The translations under genes and the position numbers were made by a program. Below, piece after piece: positions 8,611-18,035 of a stretch of 64,000 bases of DNA (within the stretch, counting starts at the first letter, position 1; every line of letters begins with the position of its first letter). Location: NCBI GenBank assembly GCA_963775015.1, contig CAVZHI010000005.1, positions 310,001 through 374,000 on the forward strand, read 5' to 3'. This stretch comes from JAEMQF01 sp963775015 (GTDB taxonomy: Bacteria; Pseudomonadota; Gammaproteobacteria; Burkholderiales; Burkholderiaceae_C). The notes under the pieces are model-generated. The model was not told the DNA's origin, did no database searches, and saw only the letters and a list, made by a program, of their open reading frames with translations.

Positions 8611-10143
8611 ATGCACGACATCATTGCGCAACTCGACGCCAAGCGTGGCAAGGCGCGTCTGGGCGGCGGCGAAAAGCGCATCGCCGCGCAACATGGCAAG
8701 GGCAAGCTGACGGCGCGCGAGCGCCTCGAGTTGCTCCTGGACGAAGGCACGTTCGAAGAATGGGACATGTTCGTCGAGCACCGCTGCGCCGATTTCGGCA
8801 TGCAGGAGCAGAAGATCCCGGGCGACGGTGTCGTCACCGGCTACGGCATGATCAACGGCCGCCTCGTGTTCGTCTTCAGCCAGGACTTCACCGTCTTCGG
8901 CGGCGCGCTGTCGGAAGCGCACGCAGAGAAGATCTGCAAAGTGATGGACCAGGCGATGCGTGTCGGCGCGCCTGTCATCGGCCTGAACGACTCCGGCGGC
9001 GCGCGCATCCAGGAGGGCGTCGCATCGCTCGGCGGTTATGCCGAAGTCTTTCAGCGCAACGTGATGGCCTCAGGCGTCGTGCCGCAGATCAGCATGGTGA
9101 TGGGCCCATGCGCGGGGGGCGCGGTGTATTCGCCGGCGATGACCGACTTCATCTTCATGGTCAAAGACAGCTCCTACATGTTCGTCACCGGCCCCGAAGT
9201 CGTGAAGACGGTGACGCATGAAGAAGTGAGCGCCGAAGACCTGGGCGGCGCGGTGACGCACACGACGAAGAGCGGCGTTGCCGACCTCGCGTTCGACAAC
9301 GACGTCGACGCGCTCCTGATGTTGCGCCGCTTTTTCAACTACCTGCCGCTGAACAACCGCGAGAAGCCGCCGCTGCGCCGCGGCGATGACCCCGCAGAGC
9401 GCTTCGACATGTCGCTCGATACGCTGGTACCGGACAACCCGAACCAGCCATACGACATGAAGGAGCTGATCGTGAAGAGCGTCGACGACGCTGAGTTCTT
9501 CGAACTGCAGCCCGACTACGCGAAGAACATCGTGATCGGTTTTGCGCGCATGGAAGGGCAGTCGGTGGGAGTCGTCGCGAACCAGCCGCTCGTCCTGGCG
9601 GGCTGCTTGGACATTCGCAGCGCCATCAAGGCGGCGCGTTTTGTTCGCTTCTGCGACGCGTTCAACATCCCGGTCATCACTTTTGTCGACGTTCCGGGTT
9701 TCATGCCGGGAACGAGCCAGGAATACGGCGGCATCATCAAACATGGCGCGAAGTTGCTCTACGCCTACGCCGAGTGCACCGTGCCCAAGGTCACGGTGAT
9801 CACGCGCAAGGCCTACGGCGGCGCCTACGACGTGATGAGCTCCAAGCACTTGCGCGGCGACGTCAACTTCGCCTGGCCGAACGCGGAGATCGCGGTGATG
9901 GGCGCGAAGGGCGCGGTGGAGATCATCTTTCGCGAAGACAAGGGCGACCCGGTGAAACTCGCTGCGCGCGAGGCCGAATACAAGGCTCAGTTCGCGAACC
10001 CCTTTGTCGCCGGTGCGCGCGGCTACATCGACGACGTGATCCAGCCGCACGAAACGCGGCGCCGCATCTGCCGATCGCTGGCGATGCTCGCGACGAAGAA
10101 GCTCGACAACCCGTGGCGCAAGCACGGCAACATTCCTCTTTAG
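8611..10143 (+). CDS. pccB: Propionyl-CoA carboxylase beta subunit (carboxyltransferase)
   Basis: This 510-residue acyl-CoA carboxylase carboxyltransferase transfers CO2 from carboxybiotin to propionyl-CoA, giving (S)-methylmalonyl-CoA. Visible family motifs include the N-terminal RERLELLLDEGTFEE, FGGALSEAHAEKI, NDSGGARIQEG, GPCAGGAVYSPA, and in the second crotonase-like half FVDVPGFMPGTSQE and ITRKAYGGAYDVM. The length is typical. It follows meaB by 15 bases and precedes the biotin-carboxylase subunit, which supports propionyl-CoA as the substrate. Confidence 0.95.
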   Translation: MHDIIAQLDAKRGKARLGGGEKRIAAQHGKGKLTARERLELLLDEGTFEEWDMFVEHRCADFGMQEQKIPGDGVVTGYGMINGRLVFVFSQDFTVFGGALSEAHAEKICKVMDQAMRVGAPVIGLNDSGGARIQEGVASLGGYAEVFQRNVMASGVVPQISMVMGPCAGGAVYSPAMTDFIFMVKDSSYMFVTGPEVVKTVTHEEVSAEDLGGAVTHTTKSGVADLAFDNDVDALLMLRRFFNYLPLNNREKPPLRRGDDPAERFDMSLDTLVPDNPNQPYDMKELIVKSVDDAEFFELQPDYAKNIVIGFARMEGQSVGVVANQPLVLAGCLDIRSAIKAARFVRFCDAFNIPVITFVDVPGFMPGTSQEYGGIIKHGAKLLYAYAECTVPKVTVITRKAYGGAYDVMSSKHLRGDVNFAWPNAEIAVMGAKGAVEIIFREDKGDPVKLAAREAEYKAQFANPFVAGARGYIDDVIQPHETRRRICRSLAMLATKKLDNPWRKHGNIPL

Positions 10144-10154
10144 GGCGGCGCGCC

Positions 10155-12188
10155 ATGTTCACGAAGATTCTGATCGCGAACCGCGGGGAGATTGCGTGCC
10201 GGGTCATGAAGACGGCACGCAAGATGGGCATCCAGACCGTCGCCGTCTACTCCGAAGCCGACCGCGACGCGCTTCACGTCGAGCTTGCCGACGAAGCGGT
10301 TCTGATCGGCGCTGCACCGAGCCGCGAGTCTTACCTGTCGATCGACAAGATCATCGCCGCGTGCCGCCAGACCGGCGCGCAGGCGGTGCATCCGGGTTAC
10401 GGCTTCCTGAGCGAAAACGAAGAGTTCGCGCGCCGTGTCGAAGAGCAGGGCATCGTGTTCATCGGCCCGAAACACGCGTCGATCGCGGCGATGGGCGACA
10501 AGATCGCGTCGAAGAAACTCGCTGCCGCGGCCCAGGTGAACACCATCCCCGGGCACAACGCGGCCATCGACACGGCAGAACACGCGGTGCGGATCGCGCG
10601 CGACATCGGTTACCCGGTGATGATCAAGGCGAGCGCGGGCGGCGGCGGCAAGGGCTTGCGCGTTGCGCACAACGATCAGCAAACACTTGAAGGCTACAGC
10701 GCGTGCCGCAACGAAGCGCGCGCGAGTTTCGGCGACGACCGCGTTTTCATCGAAAAATTCGTCGTACAACCGCGCCACATCGAGATTCAGGTGCTCGGCG
10801 ATGCGCACGGCAACTGCGTTTACCTGCACGAGCGCGAATGTTCGATCCAGCGCCGACACCAGAAGGTGATCGAAGAAGCGCCTTCGCCGTTCATCAGCGA
10901 CGCCACGCGCCAGGCGATGGGCGAGCAGGCGGTGGCGTTGGCGAAAGCGGTGAACTATCAAAGCGCCGGAACGGTCGAGTTCGTCGTCGGCGCCGACCAG
11001 AGCTTCTACTTTCTGGAGATGAACACCCGGCTTCAGGTCGAGCACCCGGTGACGGAGTGCATCACCGGGCTGGACCTGGTCGAACAAATGATCCGGGTTG
11101 CCGCGGGTGAGAAGCTCGGTTTCGTACAGGCCGAGATCCCGCGCCGCGGCTGGGCGATGGAGTGCCGAATCAACGCTGAAGACCCGCTGCGTGGCTTCCT
11201 GCCGTCGACCGGCAGGCTCGTCAAATTCCAGCCGCCAGTGCAGACGCTGGCTGCGGCGCTGCCGATGCCGGCTTCAATCGGCGGCGTGCGCGTCGACACC
11301 GGCGTCGTCGAGGGCGGCGAGATCCCGATCCACTACGACTCGATGATCGCCAAGCTCATCGTGCACGGCACGGATCGCGCCGACGCGATCCGGCGCATGC
11401 GCGCGGCCTTGAATGCCTTTGTGATCCGTGGAATTTCGAGCAACATCGGATTCCAGTCGACGCTGCTCGCGAATCCGAAGTTCGTGTCCGGCGAATTCAA
11501 CACCGGCTTCATCGCCGAGCAGTACCCGGCAGGCTTTTCGAACTCGCTGAATGACCGCGACGACCCGCGCCTCTTGCTCGCGCTGGCCGGGGCGGCGCAC
11601 CGCCGTTCGCGCGAGCGTGCGGCGCGAATCTCGGGCCAGCTCGCCGGCCACGAACTGCAGCTCGGCGAAGAGTTCGTGATCGGGTACCGCGCCGGGAGCG
11701 GGGAAGCGCAATCCACGCCGATCCGCGTCAGCAACGGAGGTGAGGTCTACCGCGTCACGATCGGCGCAAAGGCGTCGACGCTCACCTTCAACGGCCCGCT
11801 GCGCGACATCGCGGTGCACGGCGAGTTCGACGGTCAGCCGTTCAGTGCGCAGATCGAACGCGTCGGCTTGAACTTTCGCATCACGCACAACGGCATGCAG
11901 ATCGACGCCCGCGTGCTGACTCCGCGCGCGGCGCAATTGCAGGCGTTGATGCCGGTCAAGGCGGCGCCGGATCTGTCGCGCTTTCTGCTCTCGCCAATGC
12001 CGGGTCTGCTCGTCGACGTGGCGGTGCACGCCGGGCAGGCGGTTCGTGCCGGCGAAAAACTCGCCGTCATCGAAGCGATGAAAATGGAGAACGTTCTGCT
12101 CGCCCAGCAAGACGGCGTGGTCGCGAAGATCGTCGCCGCGAAGGGCGAGAGCCTTTCGGTGGATCAGGTCATCATGGAGTTCAAGTGA
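10155..12188 (+). CDS. pccA: Propionyl-CoA carboxylase alpha subunit (biotin carboxylase + BCCP)
   Basis: The 677-residue protein starts KILIANRGEIACRV, the hallmark of biotin carboxylase. It has the ATP-grasp glycine loop KASAGGGGKG, the active-site region EMNTRLQVEHPVTE, and the C-terminal biotin domain with EAMKMEN, whose lysine is biotinylated. A linker (about 480-600) between these domains fits the PccA type. ATG 10155 is chosen because it matches the conserved N-terminus; the longer open frame upstream is a shadow of pccB. The stop overlaps the GTG of the next gene. Confidence 0.95.
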   Translation: MFTKILIANRGEIACRVMKTARKMGIQTVAVYSEADRDALHVELADEAVLIGAAPSRESYLSIDKIIAACRQTGAQAVHPGYGFLSENEEFARRVEEQGIVFIGPKHASIAAMGDKIASKKLAAAAQVNTIPGHNAAIDTAEHAVRIARDIGYPVMIKASAGGGGKGLRVAHNDQQTLEGYSACRNEARASFGDDRVFIEKFVVQPRHIEIQVLGDAHGNCVYLHERECSIQRRHQKVIEEAPSPFISDATRQAMGEQAVALAKAVNYQSAGTVEFVVGADQSFYFLEMNTRLQVEHPVTECITGLDLVEQMIRVAAGEKLGFVQAEIPRRGWAMECRINAEDPLRGFLPSTGRLVKFQPPVQTLAAALPMPASIGGVRVDTGVVEGGEIPIHYDSMIAKLIVHGTDRADAIRRMRAALNAFVIRGISSNIGFQSTLLANPKFVSGEFNTGFIAEQYPAGFSNSLNDRDDPRLLLALAGAAHRRSRERAARISGQLAGHELQLGEEFVIGYRAGSGEAQSTPIRVSNGGEVYRVTIGAKASTLTFNGPLRDIAVHGEFDGQPFSAQIERVGLNFRITHNGMQIDARVLTPRAAQLQALMPVKAAPDLSRFLLSPMPGLLVDVAVHAGQAVRAGEKLAVIEAMKMENVLLAQQDGVVAKIVAAKGESLSVDQVIMEFK

Positions 12189-12666
12189 ACACGAGTGCGC
12201 GGCCGTTCAAGGTGTTGGGGATCCAGCAGGTCGCCATCGGCGGCACCGACAAGCAGCGCTTGCGCGCGCTGTGGGTCGACAAGCTCGGCCTCGTACCGGC
12301 GGGAACGTTCCGCTCGGAGCGCGAAAACGTCGATGAAGACATCTGCAACTCGGGTCCGGGCCGTTCAAGGTCGAGGTCGACCTGATGCAGCCGCTGGACG
12401 CCGACAAGAAACCCGCCGTGCACACGACGCCGCTGAACCACATCGGCCTGTGGATCGACGACTTGCCCGCCGCGATGCAATGGCTTGCGTCGAACGGTGT
12501 TCGCTTCGCGCCGGGTGGAATTCGCAAGGGCGCCTCGGGCCACGACATCTGCTTCATGCACCCCAAGGGCAACGAGGAGTTCCCGCACAGCGGCGAAGGC
12601 GTGCTGATCGAACTCGTGCAGGCTCCTCCCGAAGTCATCGCGGCGTATGCTGCCATCGCGCCATGA
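12185..12666 (+). CDS. VOC-family protein, probable methylmalonyl-CoA epimerase, one frameshift
   Basis: The protein has a glyoxalase/VOC fold of about 160 residues in two halves: KVLGIQQVAIGGTDKQRLRA and, in the next frame, NHIGLWIDDLPAAMQWL followed by ICFMHPKG and GVLIELVQAP. The last motif resembles the C-terminus of methylmalonyl-CoA epimerases. The frame changes near 12361, where one C of a CCC seems missing; restoring it yields GPFKVEVDLMQPLD. The GTG start overlaps the pccA stop and the stop overlaps the deformylase ATG. Epimerase is inferred from context, because the operon otherwise lacks this step. A lactoylglutathione-lyase-like role is possible. Confidence 0.75.
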
Positions 12667-13199
12667 CGGTCCGCGAAATCCTCAAGATGGGCGATCCGCG
12701 TCTGTTGCGCGTCGCGCAGCCGGTCCTGGAGTTCAACACCCCCGCGCTGAAGGCCTTGATCGACGACATGTTCGACACCATGCGCGCCGCCCACGGCGCC
12801 GGTCTTGCCGCGCCGCAGATCGGTGTCGATCTGGCGGTCGTGATCTTCGGGTTTTCGTCGAACCAGCGCTATCCGGATGCGCCTGCGGTTCCAGAGACGG
12901 TGCTCATCAACCCGCAGATCGAGTCACTCGACGGCGCCGAGGAAGAGGGCTGGGAGGGTTGCCTGTCGGTGCCGGGACTGCGCGGCGTCGTACCGCGTCT
13001 GGCGCGCATCCGCTACACCGGTTTCGACGTCCACGGCACGCGCATCGAACGCGACGCCGAAGGCTTCCACGCGCGTGTCGTGCAACATGAATGCGACCAC
13101 CTGGCGGGGGTGCTGTACCCGATGCGAATTCGTGATTTCAGCCGCTTTGGCTTCACGAGCGTCCTGTTCCCCGACCTCGACCCGAACGCGGACGACTAA
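12663..13199 (+). CDS. def: Peptide deformylase
   Basis: This 178-residue metalloenzyme removes the formyl group from nascent N-termini. All three signature motifs are present: GAGLAAPQIG, EGCLSVPG with its metal-binding cysteine, and HECDH. The ATG overlaps the stop of the VOC gene (ATGA), so it is the last gene of the propionyl-CoA operon. It is likely a second deformylase separate from the one usually beside fmt, but no fmt is visible here. Confidence 0.95.
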   Translation: MTVREILKMGDPRLLRVAQPVLEFNTPALKALIDDMFDTMRAAHGAGLAAPQIGVDLAVVIFGFSSNQRYPDAPAVPETVLINPQIESLDGAEEEGWEGCLSVPGLRGVVPRLARIRYTGFDVHGTRIERDAEGFHARVVQHECDHLAGVLYPMRIRDFSRFGFTSVLFPDLDPNADD

Positions 13200-13371
13200 A
13201 GTCGCCTCGGGTCGGTCGGCGCGCCCGTCATGTTTCTCGATGTAAAGCAGGCGGGCTCGGTGCGATGGCAGTCAGCGCCAGCCGAAGATCGAACGTTGAA
13301 GCAAAGTGCGCCGGCGTCGCGCCGGCGGGCCTGTTACGGGTCCCAGTGCAGCAGCCGCCCCCCGAGGGGAC

Positions 13372-13406
13372 CAAGGAACCTCGGGAGCGGCCCTTCGGTT
13401 CCTTGT
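13372..13406 (+). promoter_or_regulatory. Hairpin just upstream of the FecR/DUF6600 gene
   Basis: CAAGGAACC (13372-13380) pairs perfectly with GGTTCCTTG (13398-13406). It follows a CCCCCCGAGGGG palindrome at 13359-13369 and ends close to the GTGAGG ribosome site of the next gene. It could act as a terminator for the operon before, a translation-control hairpin, or a remnant of the small C/G palindrome repeat seen elsewhere in the window. Confidence 0.4.
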
Positions 13407-13418
13407 GAGGTTCGCACC

Positions 13419-15437
13419 ATGAACATGGCAAGTGATTCATCCAAGTTCTTCCATACCGCGTTGGTGAAGGTCCTGGCGGGTCTGCTTTGCGCAGCGCTGG
13501 CCGCCGGCGTTTCCGCGCAGGACCGGCCGGTTCCGCCAGGCGACGCCGACCCTTCGGGGCGCGTCGGCCGCCTGTCGGATCTGACGGGCAAGGTCTGGCT
13601 CTACAGCATGAGCGCCGGAGAGTGGATTGAGGCGGTGCGAAATCGCCCGATCACCGATGGCGACCGCCTGTCCACGGAAGGCGCTGCGCGCGCCGAGTTG
13701 CGCATCGGCTCGACGACACTGCGCCTCGATTCGGCGACCGAAGTCGAAGTGTTGCGAATCGACGATTCGCGCATCGAGCTGCAATTGCACAACGGGTCGA
13801 TGACGGCGCGCCTGCGCAACCGAGAGGCGGTCGACGAATTCGAGGTGCGCACCGCCGAAGGACGCTTTCGCGCGCTGCGCACCGGCCGCTACCGCATCGA
13901 CCGGATCGACGACACGAGCCACCTCACGGTGAACAGCGGCTCGGCAATTTATGAAGGACCGGGCAGTGCGCTCACGGTGAACAGTGGCCAGCGCGCCGAA
14001 TTCTGGCTCGACAAGGCGAACGTCGCGCAGTACACGCTCACCGAGCCGCAGCGCGATGCCTTTGCGGCGTGGAGCGCGGCGCGCGACCGCGGTGACGACC
14101 GCAGCGCTTCGACGCGCTACGTGTCGCCCGAGATGACGGGTGTCGAAGACCTGGACCGACATGGGCGCTGGGAAACGAGCGACGAGTACGGCGCGTTCTG
14201 GATTCCGCGCACCGTCGTCGCCGGCTGGGCGCCTTACAGCACCGGCCATTGGGTCTGGATCAGCCCCTGGGGCTGGACCTGGGTCGACGACGCGCCCTGG
14301 GGATTTGCGCCGTTCCACTACGGGCGCTGGGTCTATTACCGCTCCAACTGGTGCTGGACGCCGGGCACGTATGTGCGCCGCCCGGTGTACGCGCCGGCGC
14401 TCGTGGCGTGGGTCGGCGGCCCGCGGGTGAGCGTGTCGGTCAGCATCGGCGCGCCGGTGGTCGGCTGGTTCCCGCTCGCACCGCGCGAAGTCTATGTGCC
14501 GAGCTACCGCGTCAGCCCACGCTATGTGCGCGAGGTCAACCACACGCACGCGCCGCAGATCGCGAACGTGACGCAGCTCGTCGGCAATCCGCAGGCGAGC
14601 GTCGAACAGCGCGATTTCAGCAATCGCAAATTCGCGCACGCGGTGACGGTCGTTCCGACAAGCGTTTTCACGCAGCGCCAACCGGTGGCGCCCGCGGCAC
14701 GCGACATGCGCGAACGCCACGACACACGCGAGTGGACCCACGAAGCCGGCCGTGGCGCGACGCTCGTCGCCGCACCGGTGGCGACGCCGACCCGCACTTT
14801 GGAAGCGCGCACGATCACGTCGCCGGGAATCGGCAACGCCGGCGCTTCAGTTGCGCCTGCCGACCGCGCCGCTGGCCCGGCCGTCGCCCCGCGCCCTTGG
14901 CTGCGACACGACAACGAACGGCGCGGCGCCGGCAATGCGCCGCTTGCGACGCCCGCTGCGCCCGCTACCGCACCTGCAATTCAGTCGGTGACATTGCCCC
15001 AGCGCCCGGTACAGCCTGCGCAACCCGCGGCACCCGCCGCACCAAACGTCGCAGCGCCGAACTCACCGGTGGCGATCGCGCCGTCGATCATCACTGCGCG
15101 GCCTGCGAATCCGGTTGCCGAAGGCCCGGCGCGCGCCGCGCCTGTCGCACCCGAAGTTCGAGCTCGGCCGCCGCGGCCGGGGAACGAGGTTCCGGTGGCG
15201 GTGGCGCGTCCTGAAGTGAGGCCGCCTGCGGCGCCTGAAGAAAGGATGCGCGGCAATCACGGCATGCGTCCGACTGCGCCGCAGGCGCAAGCCCAACCCC
15301 AAGCGCAGCCGCAGGTTCGCGCCGACGACGCCGCAAGAGCGCAGGCGCCACGCCAGCGGCCTGTCGAACCGCGCGAACGCGGCGAGCCTTCGCGCCAGGA
15401 GCAGCGCCGCGACGGGCGCGATCGCGCGGCGAACTGA
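13419..15437 (+). CDS. Secreted FecR / DUF6600 domain protein, proline-rich tail
   Basis: The 672-residue protein begins with a signal peptide (hydrophobic LVKVLAGLLCAALAAGVSA, cleavage near AQD). A FecR-like beta domain follows (about 45-210: LSDLTGKVWLYS, TLRLDSATEVEVLRIDD, then TVNSG). Next is the Trp/Tyr-rich DUF6600 region (about 240-370: GRWETSDEYGAFWIP, GHWVWISPWGWTWVDDAPWG). The last 300 residues are Ala/Pro/Arg-rich and low complexity. It is likely periplasmic or envelope-attached; its function is unknown. ATG 13419 is chosen over the longer frame because it is followed by the signal peptide. Confidence 0.85.
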   Translation: MNMASDSSKFFHTALVKVLAGLLCAALAAGVSAQDRPVPPGDADPSGRVGRLSDLTGKVWLYSMSAGEWIEAVRNRPITDGDRLSTEGAARAELRIGSTTLRLDSATEVEVLRIDDSRIELQLHNGSMTARLRNREAVDEFEVRTAEGRFRALRTGRYRIDRIDDTSHLTVNSGSAIYEGPGSALTVNSGQRAEFWLDKANVAQYTLTEPQRDAFAAWSAARDRGDDRSASTRYVSPEMTGVEDLDRHGRWETSDEYGAFWIPRTVVAGWAPYSTGHWVWISPWGWTWVDDAPWGFAPFHYGRWVYYRSNWCWTPGTYVRRPVYAPALVAWVGGPRVSVSVSIGAPVVGWFPLAPREVYVPSYRVSPRYVREVNHTHAPQIANVTQLVGNPQASVEQRDFSNRKFAHAVTVVPTSVFTQRQPVAPAARDMRERHDTREWTHEAGRGATLVAAPVATPTRTLEARTITSPGIGNAGASVAPADRAAGPAVAPRPWLRHDNERRGAGNAPLATPAAPATAPAIQSVTLPQRPVQPAQPAAPAAPNVAAPNSPVAIAPSIITARPANPVAEGPARAAPVAPEVRARPPRPGNEVPVAVARPEVRPPAAPEERMRGNHGMRPTAPQAQAQPQAQPQVRADDAARAQAPRQRPVEPRERGEPSRQEQRRDGRDRAAN

Positions 15438-15474
15438 GCGCCGCTGGAATCGGCAAAAAAGATCTGGCGCGGCG

Positions 15475-16146
15475 TTACTTCAGCAGGGGTTTCAACGCCG
15501 GCCAGACGTTGTCGAGCATCAGCGCTTGTGCGGCCTCGGTGGGGTGAATCCGGTCGCTCTGGAACAGCGCTTCCGCGTGCGCCACGTCGGCAACGCCCTT
15601 GAGCAGGAACGGAACCAGCGCAGCGCCTTCCTGTTTCGCGACGCTCGCAAAGACGCGCGCAAAGTCAGCGCTGTATTGGCGCCCGTAGTTCGGCGGCACC
15701 TGCATGCCGAGCAACAACACCTTGGCGCCGCTTTGCGTTGCGCTGCGCGCCATCGTGGCGAGGTTGTTCTGCGTCAGATCCAGCGGCAGGCCACGCAGCG
15801 CGTCGTTGCCGCCGAGTTCGATGATCACGTGGGTCGGCCGGTGCTCGGCGAGCAGCGCGGCGAGTCGCGAGCGCCCGCCCGACGTGGTATCGCCGCTGAT
15901 GCTGGCGTTGACGAGACCCGCGGCTATCCGTTCGCGCGCCAAGCGCTGCTCGAGAAGCGCAACCCAGCCGCTGCCGCGCTTCAGTCCGTATTCGGCCGAC
16001 AGGCTGTCGCCGACGATCAGGATCAAACGCCGACCCGGTGCGCCGTGCGCCCACGCTGCACCAAACGATGCGCCGATCACGCTACAGTGCGTGAGCCAAT
16101 CCCGGCGCGACCAATCGAATCGAATCATCCTCTGCCCATGCCGCAA
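15475..16146 (-). CDS. tesA: GDSL-family arylesterase / acyl-CoA thioesterase I
   Basis: This SGNH hydrolase has all four blocks: VGDSLSAEYG with the nucleophile Ser, the oxyanion glycine in NASISGDTTSGG, ELGGNDALRG, and DRIHPTEAAQ with the Asp-His pair. The N-terminus contains SRRDWL, a twin-arginine-like motif, before a hydrophobic stretch ending AHGA, so export through Tat is possible. The start at 16146 is TTG with GGAGGG upstream; ATG 16128 is an alternative. The gene is divergent from and overlaps the ABC ATPase gene start, the usual tesA-ybbA pairing. Confidence 0.9.
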   Translation of the reverse strand: MRHGQRMIRFDWSRRDWLTHCSVIGASFGAAWAHGAPGRRLILIVGDSLSAEYGLKRGSGWVALLEQRLARERIAAGLVNASISGDTTSGGRSRLAALLAEHRPTHVIIELGGNDALRGLPLDLTQNNLATMARSATQSGAKVLLLGMQVPPNYGRQYSADFARVFASVAKQEGAALVPFLLKGVADVAHAEALFQSDRIHPTEAAQALMLDNVWPALKPLLK

Positions 16147-16836
16147 GCGTCACCCTCCAGCATCATTGCCGTGAATGGCCTGACCAAGCAGGTCCGCGAC
16201 TCGACGGGGACGCTGACGATTCTGCACCAGATCGATTTTGAACTGGTCGCCCGCGAGTCGGTCGCGATCGTCGGCGCGTCGGGCTCGGGTAAGAGTACTT
16301 TGCTCTCCATCCTCGCCGGTTTGGACACGCCGACGACGGGCAGCGTGCACCTCGCGGGAGTCGACCTGTTCGCGCTCGACGAGGATCAACGCGCCGCGGT
16401 TCGTGCCGACAAGGTCGGCTTCGTGTTCCAGAGCTTTCAGCTGCTCGGCAATCTGACGGCGCTCGAAAACGTCATGCTCGCGCTCGAACTCCAAGGGCGC
16501 AACGACGCGCGCGCGCTCGCCACCGAAATGCTCGCGCGGGTCGGCTTGCGGGATCGCCTGCGCCACTACCCGAAGGTGCTTTCGGGCGGCGAGCAGCAGC
16601 GCGTCGCGCTGGCGCGCGCCTTTGTCGTCAGGCCACAGGTGCTGCTCGCCGACGAACCGACGGGAAGCCTCGACTTCGCGACCGGCGAAACCGTGATGGA
16701 GCTGATGTTCGAGCTGAACCGGGAAGTCGGAACGACGCTCGTCCTGGTGACGCACGACCCGGCGATCGCGGCGCGCTGCGATCGCCAGTTGCGCATCGAG
16801 GCCGGGCGCGTCGAACTCGATCGTGCGCCGCTCTGA
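16138..16836 (+). CDS. ybbA: ABC transporter ATP-binding protein YbbA (LolD/MacB-like)
   Basis: This 232-residue ATPase has Walker A GASGSGKST, the Q-loop VFQSFQLLG, signature LSGGEQQRVALARAF, Walker B VLLADEP and the H-loop VLVTHD. It belongs to the LolD/MacB type, which works with an FtsX-like permease. No permease gene follows here; the next gene is convergent. The divergent tesA neighbour identifies it as YbbA rather than LolD. ATG 16138 fits the conserved N-terminus. Confidence 0.9.
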   Translation: MPQASPSSIIAVNGLTKQVRDSTGTLTILHQIDFELVARESVAIVGASGSGKSTLLSILAGLDTPTTGSVHLAGVDLFALDEDQRAAVRADKVGFVFQSFQLLGNLTALENVMLALELQGRNDARALATEMLARVGLRDRLRHYPKVLSGGEQQRVALARAFVVRPQVLLADEPTGSLDFATGETVMELMFELNREVGTTLVLVTHDPAIAARCDRQLRIEAGRVELDRAPL

Positions 16837-16877
16837 ATGCGCGGGCGATCGGCCGGCGCGCCCGGAGCAGGCGGTGC

Positions 16878-17688
16878 TCAGTTCGCGAACTTGTAGTCCG
16901 TCTTCGCCTTGGCGCGGATGTCGTCGCGGAACTTGGCCATCTTCATCTGATTCAGCCGCTGCTGAATTTGCGGCTTGACTTCTTCGAGCGGCGGGAACTT
17001 CGCCTCGCGCGTGTCTTCGAGCTTGATGATGTGAAAGCCGAACTGCGACTTGACGGGTGACTCGGTCACCTCGCCCTTTTTCAGCTTCACCATCGCCTGG
17101 GAAAACTCGGGCACGTAGGAGCCGGGGTTCGCGAAGTCCAGGTCGCCGCCGTTCTGCTCCCGACCCCGGATCCTTCGAGTTCTTCTTCGCCAGCTCTTCG
17201 AAGCTCGCGCCGCCCTTGATCTGCGCGATCAACGCCTTCGCTTCGTCTTCCTTCTCGACCAGGATGTGCCGCGCCCGGTACTCAGTGCCGCTCGCCTGGC
17301 CTTTGAACTTGTCGTATTCGCTCTGGATCTCGGCGTCGGTGACGGGGTTCTTTTTGTTGAACTCGTTGAAGAGCTCGCGAATCAGGATCGTCTGGCGTGC
17401 GAGCTCCATCTGCGCCTTGTACTCGGCAGTCTGCGCCATGCCGCGTTTCTCCGCTTCCTGCATGAACATCTCGCGCAGCACGACTTCGTCGCGCACCTGG
17501 GTTTCGAGTTCAGGCGTCTTGGGCTGACCCTGCTTCGTCGCTTGCGACAGCAGCGCTTCGACGCGCGACTTGGGAACGGGCTTGCCGTTCACCGTCGTGA
17601 TGTTCTGCGCCAGCGCGGCCAGCGGCAGCGCCGCGGCAGCGCACAGCGCGAGCAGCGATGCGCGCGCGGCAAGACGATTCAACTTCAT
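16878..17688 (-). CDS. Peptidylprolyl isomerase, PpiC/parvulin type, one frameshift
   Basis: The protein folds exported proteins in the periplasm. It has a signal peptide (LLALCAAAALPLAALAQ), a SurA/PrsA-like helical N-domain, and a parvulin domain beginning RARHILVEKEDEAK and ending VKSQFGFHIIKLEDTR. The frame changes at 17154, where one extra base interrupts GSGANGGDLDF; removing it gives about 269 residues with a conserved end. It follows bolA, the usual order after yciB-bolA. The 3' end faces ybbA. Confidence 0.9.
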
Positions 17689-17753
17689 GGGCAGTGCCTT
17701 TCAATCTCGGGAGGGGAGGAGTGGTGCCGCGGTCTTGCGGCGCCGGGCTGGGG

Positions 17754-18035
17754 TCAGGGTTCGCCGGGCGCGCGAGCGTCGATGGCGAGGGCGTGAATGC
17801 CCTGAGGCGACAGCGGACCGAGGCAATCATATACGAGGCGATGCCGGGCGAGGCGGTTCAAGCCGCGAAACCGTTCGCTCACCAGGCGCACGTGAAAGTG
17901 GCGCCCCTCGCGCGCGCCCGCATGCCCGGCGTGCAGGTGGCTGTCGTCGCCGACTTCAATGGCGTCGGGCAACAAGGCAGCACGCAGCGTTGCCTCGATG
18001 CGGGCGGCGTTGAGCGGTGCGGGAACGGCGTTCAT
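17754..18035 (-). CDS. bolA: BolA family protein
   Basis: This 93-residue protein shows the BolA fold: LNAARIEATLRAALLPDAIEVGDDSHLHAGH, then HFHVRLVSERFRGLNRLARHRLVYDCLG and a final GIHALAIDAR. BolA proteins partner with monothiol glutaredoxins in iron-sulfur handling and cell-shape control. The ATG overlaps the yciB stop (ATGA), so the two are coupled. The conserved His residues expected for Fe-S binding are present. Confidence 0.9.
   Translation of the reverse strand: MNAVPAPLNAARIEATLRAALLPDAIEVGDDSHLHAGHAGAREGRHFHVRLVSERFRGLNRLARHRLVYDCLGPLSPQGIHALAIDARAPGEP

Noticed and set aside
9774..10154. Upstream start of pccA giving an 804-residue protein
   Set aside because: The extra part overlaps pccB in another frame and is Arg-rich noise; biotin carboxylases start at the ATG at 10155.
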